A stretch of 13,467 nucleotides of DNA, taken from positions 1-13,467 of the forward strand of contig CBDVBZ010000102.1 of assembly GCA_965372355.1 (NCBI GenBank). The letters are read 5' to 3'. This document shows positions 1-7,812 of this stretch, piece by piece; position 1 is the first letter of the stretch, and every line of letters begins with the position of its first letter. The notes below the pieces were generated by a model. The model saw only the letters and a program-made list of their open reading frames with translations, made no database searches and was not told where the DNA came from. A program made the translations under genes and the position numbers. The stretch is from CBDVBZ01 sp965372355. GTDB lineage: Bacteria > Krumholzibacteriota > Krumholzibacteriia > WVZY01.

Positions 1-16
1 CTAGTAGCTCGTCGCC

Positions 17-3000
17 TCAACGCGGCCACTCCGGCACGCCGCGTCCCGGTGTCCAGGGCGCGCCCGCGGCCTCGAGCCTCTCCTCGAGGGCCGGCAGATC
101 GATCTCGATGAGCTGCCGCAGCTCGTCCGCAACGGCTCCAAACTCTTCGGAAGCAACCTCATAATTGCGCCGGTGGGTCTGTGTCGGCGCCGAGGTCGTG
201 CCCCAGAAACCCCAGACGATCTGATCGATCCGGGAGACGATACCCGGCATCGCCGGTTCGCTGCGGCTGCGCATGGTCGGATCACCGGTAAGCCGCTCGC
301 GCAGATCCGTCAGCCTCAACTCGAGCGCACGCCCCTCGGCCCGGACCGATGGATCGACGCCCGGTGTCTTTTCGATAACGTGTTTGAGGTACTTGATCCG
401 GTTGGCGGCTTCGTCAGCGGCTTCTCGGGCACCGAAAACAGCGCGCTGCAGTTCGCCGGTCTCGCGCGCAAATGCCAGCACGGCCTCGCGGTCGGCCACG
501 GGCAACGACGGCTCTCCAAGCGGTACCACTTCAAAATCGACGGGCCCCGCAAGGGCGGTCAACTCACCGTCGACCCATTTGTCGAGGCTCACCGTGTACG
601 AACCGGGGAGCGCCAGCGGGCCCCAGCCATCGGACTCGAGATCGACCGGCTCAAAACCCGGGTAGCGAAAATCCCACGTCACCCGGTGAATCCCCGTCCC
701 TACCTCGCCATCGATACGACGCACGACATCGCCGTAGCTGTCCCTCACGGTCAACACGACGGCCGGTTCTTCCTCCCGGTCTTCCTTCTGCAATTCCTCC
801 CACGTGGGATAGAACACATCCTTGCCGTCCTTCTCGAGCTTGCCCTCGCGCTTGTGCCGCTTCGCCTTGCTCGTCTCGAGTGTGTCGCCGATATAGTACG
901 TGAACGTTGCCCCGAACGGCGGATTGGGTGCGGTAAAGAAGGCCGCCCCCTGGAAGGCCTTGTCTTTCGTGGCCAGCGGGTGAGCTTCGATGTACATCCA
1001 CGCCTTCTTGACCGGAAAGATCTTCGCCTCTTCCTTCAGCGTCTCTTCGTTGAGATCGCGAAGCGGTGTGTAGTCATCGAGTATGTAGAAGCTGCGACCG
1101 AATGTGCCGGCGACGAGATCGTTCTCGCGCCGCTGGATGGCGAGGTCGCGCACAGAAACGGTTGGAATACCCGATTTGAGCTGTGTCCACTTCTTGCCCC
1201 CATCCACGGTGAAAAACACACCGAACTCGGTGCCGACAAAGAGGAGGCCGGGGTTTACGTGGTCCTGGGTGACCGCGTAGACCGATCCTCGCTCGGGGAG
1301 GTCGCCGGAGATCAACTTCCATTTGCCGCCTCGGTTGGTGCTCACGGCGACGTACGGTTTGAAGTCACCCTGCTTGTGGTTGTTGAACGCCGCATAGACG
1401 GTGTTCGCATCGAAGAGAGACGCCCGGATGTCGTTGACATACGCGAACTCGGGCACCTTGTCAAACTTTTCGACGCGCCGCCAATTCTCGCCGCCGTCCT
1501 CGGTCACTTGGATGAGACCGTCGTCCGTGCCCGCATAGATGAGCCCCTCTTCGAGCGGTGACTCGCTCACCGACACAATCGTGCCGTAATAAGACGTCGA
1601 CATATTCTTAGCCACAGCGTCGACACTCCAGACCCGACCCATCACGTCGAGCTGGTTGCGGTCGAGGCTGCGTGTGAGATCGCCGCTCACGGCGCGCCAC
1701 GTATCGCCGCGGTCATCGCTGCGAAAGAGAATCTGCGAGCCGTAGTAGAGACGGGTGTGAAGATGGGGGCTGATCATAAGGGCCGAGTCCCAGTTCCAGC
1801 GGAGCGGTGGACCGTCGATCTCTTCGTACGGTTTGATATCGATCTTTTCGCCGGTCTTGCGATCGAAACGAACGAGCCCACCGTACTGCCACTGCGAGTA
1901 GACGATGTTGGGATCCGTCGGATCGATGGCCGGCTCAAAGCCGTCACCAAAGACCGTCACGAACCAGTCGCTGTTGCGGATGCCATTGACATTGTTCGTC
2001 CGGGAAGGCCCGCCCTGTGTCGCGTTGTCCTGCGTGCCTCCATAGACGTTATAAAAGGGCTCGGCGTTGTCCACGGCCAGCTTGTAGAACTGGGTCACGG
2101 GGAGGTTCGCCGTGTACCGGTAATTCTTGCCATAATCAAACGTCTCGTACAGTCCCCCATCGTTGCCGACGATCAGGTGATCGGGGTCATCCGGGTCGAA
2201 CCAGATGGCGTGCTCATCGACGTGTTTGAACTCGCGGCCAAAACGCTCGAATGTCTTGCCACCGTCGTTCGTAACCATCATGTACGTGTCCATCGAGAAC
2301 ACACGGTCAAAAACATGCGGATCGGCATAGATCTCCTGGTAGTACTGGGGGCTCCTGCTGATATAGTCGCTTTGTTCCGTCCAGTTCTCGCCCCTGTCTT
2401 CCGTTCGGTAGAAGCCGCTCTCGCCCCTGGCGGCCTCGACGATGGCGTAGAGAACATCGGGGTTCATGGGAGAGACGGCCAGACCGATGCGCCCGAGATC
2501 CACACTCGGCAAGCCTTTGTTGATCTTTTTCCAGTTGGCTCCCGCATCGGTTGATTTGTAGATCCCCGATCCGGGACCGCCGTCGATCAGTACCCACGTG
2601 TGGCGCCGGCGCTGGTAGGCGGAGGCGTAGAGGATGTCGGGATCGCGCGGGTCGAAGTGGACCTCGTTGACACCGGTGTTCTCATCGATCTCGAGAACCA
2701 ACCCCCACGTCTTGCCACCGTCCGTCGTCTTGTAGAGCCCCCTGTCACCACCGGAAGCCCACAGCGGCCCCTGCGCGGCCACATAGACAACATCGGAGTT
2801 GCGGGGATCGATCAGGATCTTGCCGATGTGTTCGGAGTTTTCGAGACCGACTTTTTCGAAATGTTTGCCGCCATCGACGGACTTGTAGACGCCATCGCCA
2901 TAGCCAACGCTCCGCTGGCTGTTGTTCTCGCCGGTGCCGACCCAGATGACATGGCGGTTGTTGGGGTCGATGGCGAGACATCCGATCGAGTAGCTACCGT

Positions 3001-3292
3001 ATTTGTCGAAGATCGGCTCCCACGTCGTGCCCGCGTTGACCGTCTTCCACACATTGCCCGAGCAGACGGCGATGTACCACGTACTCCGTTTGACCGGATC
3101 GACCGCGATATCGCCAATGCGCCCCGACATAAATGCGGGGCCGATGCTGCGAAACTCGAGTCCGGAGGCGGCGTTGGCCATCGGATCGGGCGGGTCTTCT
3201 TTGTCCTTATCCTTGTCCTTGGCGATCAGTGGCTGAACGCCCATGACGAAAGCCGCGAGCACGCAACACATCACAACGAGAAGCCGTTTCAT
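17..3292 (-). CDS. Exported VPS10/sortilin-like Asp-box (BNR) propeller protein
   Basis: A 1091-residue protein starting at an ATG with a strong AAGGAG site six bases upstream. Residues 1-24 form a signal peptide (MKRLLVV, then a hydrophobic core), followed by a short Lys/Asp-alternating linker. About eleven Asp-box-like motifs (S/T-x-D-x-G-x-x-W/F) are visible between residues 85 and 705, for example TTDGGKTW near 189, STDAGANW near 247, RSDDRGDTW near 524, TEDGGENW near 597 and TVDGGKKW near 695. This indicates one or two large beta-propellers of the Sortilin/VPS10 N-terminal type. Residues from about 930 onward look helical. Bacterial proteins of this layout and size are usually annotated as glycosyl hydrolase or sortilin-like, but their substrates are not established. 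I see no catalytic signature that proves hydrolase activity. It probably acts in the periplasm or at the surface. It is last in a minus-strand cluster, 46 bases after the PepSY gene, and its TGA stop lies 17 bases from the window edge. Confidence 0.93.
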   Translation of the reverse strand: MKRLLVVMCCVLAAFVMGVQPLIAKDKDKDKEDPPDPMANAASGLEFRSIGPAFMSGRIGDIAVDPVKRSTWYIAVCSGNVWKTVNAGTTWEPIFDKYGSYSIGCLAIDPNNRHVIWVGTGENNSQRSVGYGDGVYKSVDGGKHFEKVGLENSEHIGKILIDPRNSDVVYVAAQGPLWASGGDRGLYKTTDGGKTWGLVLEIDENTGVNEVHFDPRDPDILYASAYQRRRHTWVLIDGGPGSGIYKSTDAGANWKKINKGLPSVDLGRIGLAVSPMNPDVLYAIVEAARGESGFYRTEDRGENWTEQSDYISRSPQYYQEIYADPHVFDRVFSMDTYMMVTNDGGKTFERFGREFKHVDEHAIWFDPDDPDHLIVGNDGGLYETFDYGKNYRYTANLPVTQFYKLAVDNAEPFYNVYGGTQDNATQGGPSRTNNVNGIRNSDWFVTVFGDGFEPAIDPTDPNIVYSQWQYGGLVRFDRKTGEKIDIKPYEEIDGPPLRWNWDSALMISPHLHTRLYYGSQILFRSDDRGDTWRAVSGDLTRSLDRNQLDVMGRVWSVDAVAKNMSTSYYGTIVSVSESPLEEGLIYAGTDDGLIQVTEDGGENWRRVEKFDKVPEFAYVNDIRASLFDANTVYAAFNNHKQGDFKPYVAVSTNRGGKWKLISGDLPERGSVYAVTQDHVNPGLLFVGTEFGVFFTVDGGKKWTQLKSGIPTVSVRDLAIQRRENDLVAGTFGRSFYILDDYTPLRDLNEETLKEEAKIFPVKKAWMYIEAHPLATKDKAFQGAAFFTAPNPPFGATFTYYIGDTLETSKAKRHKREGKLEKDGKDVFYPTWEELQKEDREEEPAVVLTVRDSYGDVVRRIDGEVGTGIHRVTWDFRYPGFEPVDLESDGWGPLALPGSYTVSLDKWVDGELTALAGPVDFEVVPLGEPSLPVADREAVLAFARETGELQRAVFGAREAADEAANRIKYLKHVIEKTPGVDPSVRAEGRALELRLTDLRERLTGDPTMRSRSEPAMPGIVSRIDQIVWGFWGTTSAPTQTHRRNYEVASEEFGAVADELRQLIEIDLPALEERLEAAGAPWTPGRGVPEWPR

Positions 3293-3338
3293 GCGATCTC
3301 CTTTTTTGGGTACGCGATGACGCGGGCATGGAATGGTC

Positions 3339-3845
3339 TCATGCTCGCCGCCTTCGCGTCGCGATATACGGTCGGATGAAAAGGTAGAGGCCTGTCCCCC
3401 AGAGCCCGGTCAGGATCAGGGCGGAAGGCAGAAAGATCCACAGCTTAGCACCATCGTAGAAGAACGTTCCATCGTGGATGCTCTCGATAATATCCGATCG
3501 GCGCACGGCTACCTGCAAGACTTCCCCGGTCTTTGTGTCTATCTGGATCTCCTGCCGGTTCTTGCAACGCACCTTGACCATGCCCTCGGTCGGACGAACG
3601 TCGAGGCGATCGATGTCATCCCAGGTCTCGACCTCGGCCTCGGGGACCGTTCGCGCAACCGCGAGAATGCGGTCGAAGCCGATCGTCAGCTCCTGACTCG
3701 ATCCCTTTAAGGTGGCCGGCTGAACCCAATCCGATTGCCTCTTGAACTGGAGCAAGATACCGGTGACGACAATGATAATCAGCGGCAGGGCCAAGAGGAT
3801 CGCTCCCCATCGGTGCAGCCTGCGGTTCCACTTGGCGGTTTTCAT
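3339..3845 (-). CDS. PepSY-associated transmembrane protein
   Basis: A 168-residue inner-membrane protein. It begins with the family-typical NRRLHRWGA segment and a first membrane helix at residues 13-33, then a periplasmic PepSY-like region (about 45-120), the motif ESIHDGTFFYDGAKLW (121-136) and a second helix at 134-157 (ALILTGLWGTGLYLF) with a basic C-terminus. The two-helix layout and the IHDG/LWxTGxYLF pattern match short PepSY_TM-like proteins, often found near outer-membrane receptors and thought to work in metal/haem reduction or peptidase inhibition. The actual role here is unknown. It lies between the beta-barrel gene (49-base gap) and the VPS10-like gene (46-base gap), suggesting co-transcription. 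No strong Shine-Dalgarno is visible before the ATG, so translation may depend partly on the upstream gene. Confidence 0.88.
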   Translation of the reverse strand: MKTAKWNRRLHRWGAILLALPLIIIVVTGILLQFKRQSDWVQPATLKGSSQELTIGFDRILAVARTVPEAEVETWDDIDRLDVRPTEGMVKVRCKNRQEIQIDTKTGEVLQVAVRRSDIIESIHDGTFFYDGAKLWIFLPSALILTGLWGTGLYLFIRPYIATRRRRA

Positions 3846-3871
3846 GCGTTTTCTGGGTTGGCGGACCGGGA

Positions 3872-3889
3872 GGCGGTTCGATCGCCGCC
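3872..3889 (-). other. Intercistronic hairpin
   Basis: GGCGG/CCGCC inverted repeat with an eight-base loop in the 49-base gap before the PepSY gene. It has no T-run, so it is not a convincing terminator. It could slow or stabilise the shared transcript. Confidence 0.3.
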
Positions 3890-3894
3890 GGATG

Positions 3895-4830
3895 TCATCT
3901 CACACCGGACCCCACTCTCAAAGCCATCCGCACATACCACGAGTTTTCGGGATCCAGATCGAGAACAACCCGGGCATCATCGAGCACGCGAAATCTTCGC
4001 GCAAACGCATAGCCGGTCTCGAGGTATGCGCTCAATCGGTCGTCGAACTCGTAGACGCCAAACACACCGATCGTGGGCTCCGAGTGGGCGAGGAAAGGGT
4101 CCGCTACACCGTACTTTGCAGGATCGAGTGCATACCGGTGACCATCCGCTCTGAAAATCGCGCCGATGTCGAACCCGCCGTCCAACAGATACGTGGCCAT
4201 CGCGAGTGTTGGCAGCTCCACATCGACAAACCAGTGTTCGGTCCGGTACTCACCAATGATCGACGGCAGAAACATCGGCTCGCCAAAGTCATATGTGTGA
4301 ACCGCCCCGACGCCGACAAACGAGCCACCATAATAGCGGACCGCCCAGAACCCTCCCGCAAGCGTGAAGTCCCTGCTATCGACACTCTTCGTCAAATCAC
4401 CGGCGAGCCCGGGCGCGAGGCGCGCCTGACCACCCCAGTCATCGTTGATGTGCCCGCGATAGGTCCCCACCAGATCCGAGTAGAGCGTGTTCCCAAAACG
4501 CGGGAGCGTATCCGCGGCGGCGAAATCCGTAAAATCCAGGCTCAACCAGCTAAAGAGAAGGCTACCCTTGATCATACCGTTGCCGGGCCGGCGGGCAACC
4601 ACGGAGAAATCCGAGAAGAGCTCGGAGACGAAGAGCTTCCCGTCGGGACTCAGGCCCTCGATCGGCGTCTTGAGCTTGGAGTTTCCGTAACCGTCGTAGT
4701 CGAAGAGCAGATAGGACCCGGACGATGAGCCCTCCTCCGTCGCAGCGCCCTCACCCGCGCAGCAGAGAAGCATACACACCGCACCGATAAGAGCCCGGGT
4801 GACGCGGCAGAGTCGATTCAACGCGTTCAA
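3895..4830 (-). CDS. Probable outer-membrane beta-barrel protein, unknown function
   Basis: From the TTG at 4830 the product is 311 residues. A reading from the GTG at 4869 would add 13 hydrophilic residues without any ribosome binding site. The TTG has AAAGAGAG just upstream and gives a better signal peptide (RLCRVTRALIGAVCMLLCCAGEGAA, cleavage probably before TEEG). The mature part alternates polar and aromatic/hydrophobic residues in short strands separated by Gly/Asp-rich turns (for example LLFDYDGYG, WAVRYYGGSFVGVGAVHTYDFG, HWFVDVELP, AYLETGYAFARRF). It ends in WYVRMALRVGSGVR, the pattern of a transmembrane beta-barrel with a final amphipathic strand. I cannot assign it to a named family. 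It heads the minus-strand cluster with the PepSY and VPS10-like genes, and its 5' end faces the divergent PAP2 gene. Confidence 0.75.
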   Translation of the reverse strand: MNALNRLCRVTRALIGAVCMLLCCAGEGAATEEGSSSGSYLLFDYDGYGNSKLKTPIEGLSPDGKLFVSELFSDFSVVARRPGNGMIKGSLLFSWLSLDFTDFAAADTLPRFGNTLYSDLVGTYRGHINDDWGGQARLAPGLAGDLTKSVDSRDFTLAGGFWAVRYYGGSFVGVGAVHTYDFGEPMFLPSIIGEYRTEHWFVDVELPTLAMATYLLDGGFDIGAIFRADGHRYALDPAKYGVADPFLAHSEPTIGVFGVYEFDDRLSAYLETGYAFARRFRVLDDARVVLDLDPENSWYVRMALRVGSGVR

Positions 4831-4851
4831 CGGTCTCTCTTTAATTTCATT

Positions 4852-4879
4852 TTGTGTCTCTGATCGCACGGCGTATAAT
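4852..4879 (+). promoter_or_regulatory. Sigma70-like promoter of the PAP2 gene
   Basis: A perfect TATAAT (4874-4879) lies 16 bases after TTGTGT (4852-4857, three of six matches to the -35 consensus). The predicted transcript would start near 4886, about 18 bases before the TTG start, with the GGAGG site between. The promoter sits in the divergent region with the minus-strand beta-barrel gene, so both directions may share control. Confidence 0.6.
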
Positions 4880-4903
4880 CACATCCATTCTGGAGGCATC
4901 GTA

Positions 4904-5437
4904 TTGCGACCACTGACGATTCTCATTGTTACTCTTGTCCTTCTTGTAGTCGTGCACCCGCAAGCGCGTGCGGACGACCTGCGCGAAGCCGGCGATCTCT
5001 TTCAGACTCTCCTGCCCGCAATCGGTCTGGCCACCACGCTCATCCTCAAGGATTGGCAGGGCACTAAGGAATGGACGGTGTCGGGCATCTCAGTCCTCGC
5101 CTTTACCCAGGCTGCGAAATTCACCGTTCAAAAGTGGCGCCCGGATGACAGCGATCCCGACTCGTTCCCTTCCGGTCATTCCTCATCCGCCTGGTTCGGC
5201 GCGACGTTTATCGACAGGCGCTATGGCTGGAAGTACGGTATCCCGATGTATTTTGCAGCGGCGACGACCTCTTACAGCCGCGTCAAAGCCAACAAGCATT
5301 TCACCGACGATGTCTTTATCGGCGCCGCTATCGCCGTCATCACCACCTACTACATGGTGACGCCATACAAGAATGTCGATGTCACCGCCGAGGTCGGAGC
5401 GAACCACATCGGCCTCCGCCTCACCGCGCGATTCTAA
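4904..5437 (+). CDS. PAP2-family (type 2 acid) phosphatase, lipid-phosphatase-like
   Basis: 177 residues from a TTG start at 4904. The start is chosen because GGAGG (4892-4896) lies seven bases upstream and an open frame further upstream would cross the promoter and the divergent gene. The three PAP2 motifs are complete: K72-x6-R79-P80, P89-S90-G91-H92, and S125-R126-x5-H132-x3-D136, with H92, H132 and D136 as expected catalytic residues. The N-terminus (LRPLTILIVTLVLLVVVHPQARA) is a signal peptide or membrane anchor; hydrophobic stretches follow at about 35-48, 61-70, 93-103, 112-122 and 138-152. Members dephosphorylate lipid pyrophosphates or phosphatidate at the membrane or act as periplasmic acid phosphatases. 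The substrate cannot be told here. The C-terminus (DVTAEVGANHIGLRLTARF) ends like a beta-barrel strand, which is odd for the family and hints at outer-membrane association. It converges on the next gene with only four bases between the stops. Confidence 0.9.
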   Translation: MRPLTILIVTLVLLVVVHPQARADDLREAGDLFQTLLPAIGLATTLILKDWQGTKEWTVSGISVLAFTQAAKFTVQKWRPDDSDPDSFPSGHSSSAWFGATFIDRRYGWKYGIPMYFAAATTSYSRVKANKHFTDDVFIGAAIAVITTYYMVTPYKNVDVTAEVGANHIGLRLTARF

Positions 5438-5441
5438 GTCC

Positions 5442-6041
5442 CTAGTTGCCAAATCTGAAACCGACACCGGCCACGAGCGTGTGCGCGAGGCCGTGATCGA
5501 AAAAGCTATTGTCCAGCCAGTGTAGCTGGTACAGCGCGTCGATATAGATCGTGCCGGTCGCGAAGATCATCCCACCGATTGTTACGTTGGCCGCCGCACC
5601 CCACTTGGTTTCTTCTTCTTTGTTATGAGGCGCCCCGATCTTGTTAAAGGTCCTTATGTTCTGACAAACGCCCACACCAGCGCCGACGTACGCAGCCGTC
5701 GAGACTTTCGTGAACTCATGTGCGGCGCGGCCCTGCAGATAGAGCGGCGACGCCGTAATCGCGAGCTCGACGGGGGCGCGCTGACGCCGAAAATCTTCCC
5801 GCTGGTTTATGAATGTCAAGTTGAGACCGACCGCGAACGGCCCGTCACCCAGATTGCGGTCGAAGGCGTAGTTTGCCGTGTGTCCGGTGGAGGCAAAATC
5901 GGTGAACTCGGAGTTCGCGAATGTCTTGCCGACGTTGACCGCCAGCCAGTTGCGATCCCCCGCCCTGCACGGGTTCGTAAGCCCGGACACGAGCACGAAG
6001 AGCAGAATGAATATGAGTCCTATGTAACGATATCGGTTCAT
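5442..6041 (-). CDS. Small exported beta-barrel-like protein, unknown
   Basis: 199 residues from the ATG at 6041; an ATG at 6068 would add nine residues before the signal peptide. Residues 1-27 (MNRYRYIGLIFILLFVLVSG...) form a signal peptide ending near PCRAG. The rest alternates strand-like segments (NWLAVNVGKTF, FAVGLNLTFINQ, PVELAITASPLYLQG, STAAYVGAGVGVCQN, KWGAAANVTIGGMI) and ends in HTLVAGVGFRFGN, which resembles a porin-like terminal strand. Eight-stranded OmpA/OmpW-like barrels are of similar length. No family is recognised. Neither candidate start has a clear ribosome binding site. It lies 124 bases downstream of the propeller membrane protein gene on the same strand and may be a separate unit. 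Confidence 0.72.
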   Translation of the reverse strand: MNRYRYIGLIFILLFVLVSGLTNPCRAGDRNWLAVNVGKTFANSEFTDFASTGHTANYAFDRNLGDGPFAVGLNLTFINQREDFRRQRAPVELAITASPLYLQGRAAHEFTKVSTAAYVGAGVGVCQNIRTFNKIGAPHNKEEETKWGAAANVTIGGMIFATGTIYIDALYQLHWLDNSFFDHGLAHTLVAGVGFRFGN

Positions 6042-6165
6042 CGAGGTTGGCGCTGCCGACAAGGCCATATGGCGAGTAATATCTTGTAATCAAGGACTTT
6101 AGCAGCTTCGCCGGACGGCGTCAACCAGTACGAAAGAACGATGAAATGAAGGGAAGGAGCGCGTG

Positions 6166-7812
6166 TCAGTCGGTTAGCGACAGCTTCCACAGCGTGCTGG
6201 GTATAAAGCTCTCACTGCCATACCCGTCCGATGTGACGACATAGAGCATCTCACCTGCATCGGCTGGGACGATTGCGATGCCTACAACATCCCCGTACAT
6301 TCTTCTGAAGCGGATTCTCTTCGATATGGTCCCGTCGGCTGCGAACTCGATGACCTCACGCCGCCCGGTGTCCGTCACAAAGACGCGCCCGTCATCCGTG
6401 ACAGCGATGTCTTCGGGGTTCATCAGACCGTCCTCGGGTGAGGCAAATACCCGAAGCGTGTCACCGAACGTCACCGCCCATATGTGCCCGGTGTCTTCGT
6501 CGGTGATGAGCAGCTCTTTCGTGCCGGGGTGCCAGGCGATCCCTTCGGGCTTATCCAGCCTCGCGTCCTCGAGCACCATCTGTTTGACGCCGCGCGTGAT
6601 CATGTCTATCGCATAGATACGACGGTATTTCTCATCGACCGCGTACATCACGGAATCAACGACCACGATCCCCTCCGGTTTGCCACGGCCTTCGAAGTTC
6701 ACGAAGATCGACCAGCCGCCATCCTCGGTGTAGTGATAGATCTCGCGCCGACGAGGAATCGATACAAAGACCGCATCGTCCGTTGCCGTCACGGCGTCGG
6801 TATCCTCGACCAGCCCGTGTGGATCGGGCAGCGCCCGAATCCGTCCTTCGTAATACTGCAGGACATTGCCTCGCCCCTCGTTCGCGATCAGAAGACCCCA
6901 TGCGGGATGGTAGAAGACCATATCGGTGTGGAAGAGCCCGTCCGCGGCCGTGATCACGGGAGTTGCACGAACGCCAATGGCAGGCGAGGAAAGCCGCGAC
7001 GAACGCACCGCGGCCAGCGCGAAGAACACAACCGTCACGAGCGCGAGCATAACCACGGCGAGGAGTGCCACTCGTGGCCGCGCGTCGATTCGTGCTTCGG
7101 CAAGCTGCGAGTACCGCATCTCTACAAATACGACGAGTACACCGCTCAAAACAAGCGCGCTAGCCAGACACTCGAGCACTGCTCTCACATCGGGCAGAAG
7201 CCGTTCCGGCGACCACAGCGGGTACCAGTAATCCGAGAAGACGAAACCCTCATCGGCAGAACGGGCGACACCGAAAGCTGTCAGTCTCTCGTGCGCCCAG
7301 GGCATCATGGCATCCGCAATCAGCGCCACGCACAGAAGCAAAACGCCAACCAGCCACAACTGGAGGAAACTCGAGCTTTTCGGTACATACCGGCGCCACA
7401 ACATACGGACTGCGAGGAGCCCGGTGAGCAGCAGAATGCCTGCGGTCAGATATCGCAGCCAGGAATAGCTGCTACCGAGATCGTTCCCCGGGTCGAGGAG
7501 AAACACAAAGAGGATACTAGCGGTCGTGACCGCCAGAACCAGCCACGAGATCCAGCGACTGACGGTCGGCCGATATAGCACCACGGCGAACCACACCGCC
7601 AGAAACAGTCCAAGTGCAATAACGATGTAAACGCGCAGCGATTGATCGTACGTCAGCGGTGTGCCGAACAAGCCCTCCATGGCGTCGAGCATCGGGGGCC
7701 CGAGGACAATGGCGACGACGACAGCCCACAAGACTGCGCCGAGCACCCGCAACAGGACACCCGCGCTGTCCCGGAGGAAAGACGCCAAACCTGCGACGCT
7801 AGAAATCGGCAT
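6166..7812 (-). CDS. Seven-helix membrane protein with C-terminal NHL/SMP-30-like propeller
   Basis: 548 residues from the ATG at 7812; the open frame extends to 7899, but that part is read-through in the neighbouring gene. Seven hydrophobic helices are visible at roughly residues 20-40, 60-80, 87-106, 118-139, 149-169, 210-230 and 247-269. After them, residues 285-548 form a propeller-like domain with repeats of the type (K/N)PEGI/DI...(hydrophobic)(T/D)...I (KPEGIVVVDSVMYAVDEKYRRIYAID, split near 378-403; KPEGIAWHPGTKELLITDED near 421-440; NPEDIAVTDDGRVFVTDT near 465-482). These resemble NHL/SMP-30/gluconolactonase-like blades, which bind small molecules or proteins. An odd number of helices would place the propeller on the opposite side of the membrane from the N-terminus, probably in the periplasm. 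Its start lies inside the 3' end of the upstream gene (14-base overlap), implying translational coupling. Function unknown. Confidence 0.82.
   Translation of the reverse strand: MPISSVAGLASFLRDSAGVLLRVLGAVLWAVVVAIVLGPPMLDAMEGLFGTPLTYDQSLRVYIVIALGLFLAVWFAVVLYRPTVSRWISWLVLAVTTASILFVFLLDPGNDLGSSYSWLRYLTAGILLLTGLLAVRMLWRRYVPKSSSFLQLWLVGVLLLCVALIADAMMPWAHERLTAFGVARSADEGFVFSDYWYPLWSPERLLPDVRAVLECLASALVLSGVLVVFVEMRYSQLAEARIDARPRVALLAVVMLALVTVVFFALAAVRSSRLSSPAIGVRATPVITAADGLFHTDMVFYHPAWGLLIANEGRGNVLQYYEGRIRALPDPHGLVEDTDAVTATDDAVFVSIPRRREIYHYTEDGGWSIFVNFEGRGKPEGIVVVDSVMYAVDEKYRRIYAIDMITRGVKQMVLEDARLDKPEGIAWHPGTKELLITDEDTGHIWAVTFGDTLRVFASPEDGLMNPEDIAVTDDGRVFVTDTGRREVIEFAADGTISKRIRFRRMYGDVVGIAIVPADAGEMLYVVTSDGYGSESFIPSTLWKLSLTD

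Noticed and set aside
173..2554. Long plus-strand open frames (462 and 265 residues) opposite the VPS10-like gene
   Set aside because: They mirror the codon pattern of the minus-strand gene, have no ribosome binding site and show no known motif, whereas the minus frame has signal peptide and Asp-boxes.
6042..6165. Promoter for the small barrel-like gene (TTGATT with a 17-base spacing)
   Set aside because: The -10 partner is a poor match, so it cannot be separated from chance.
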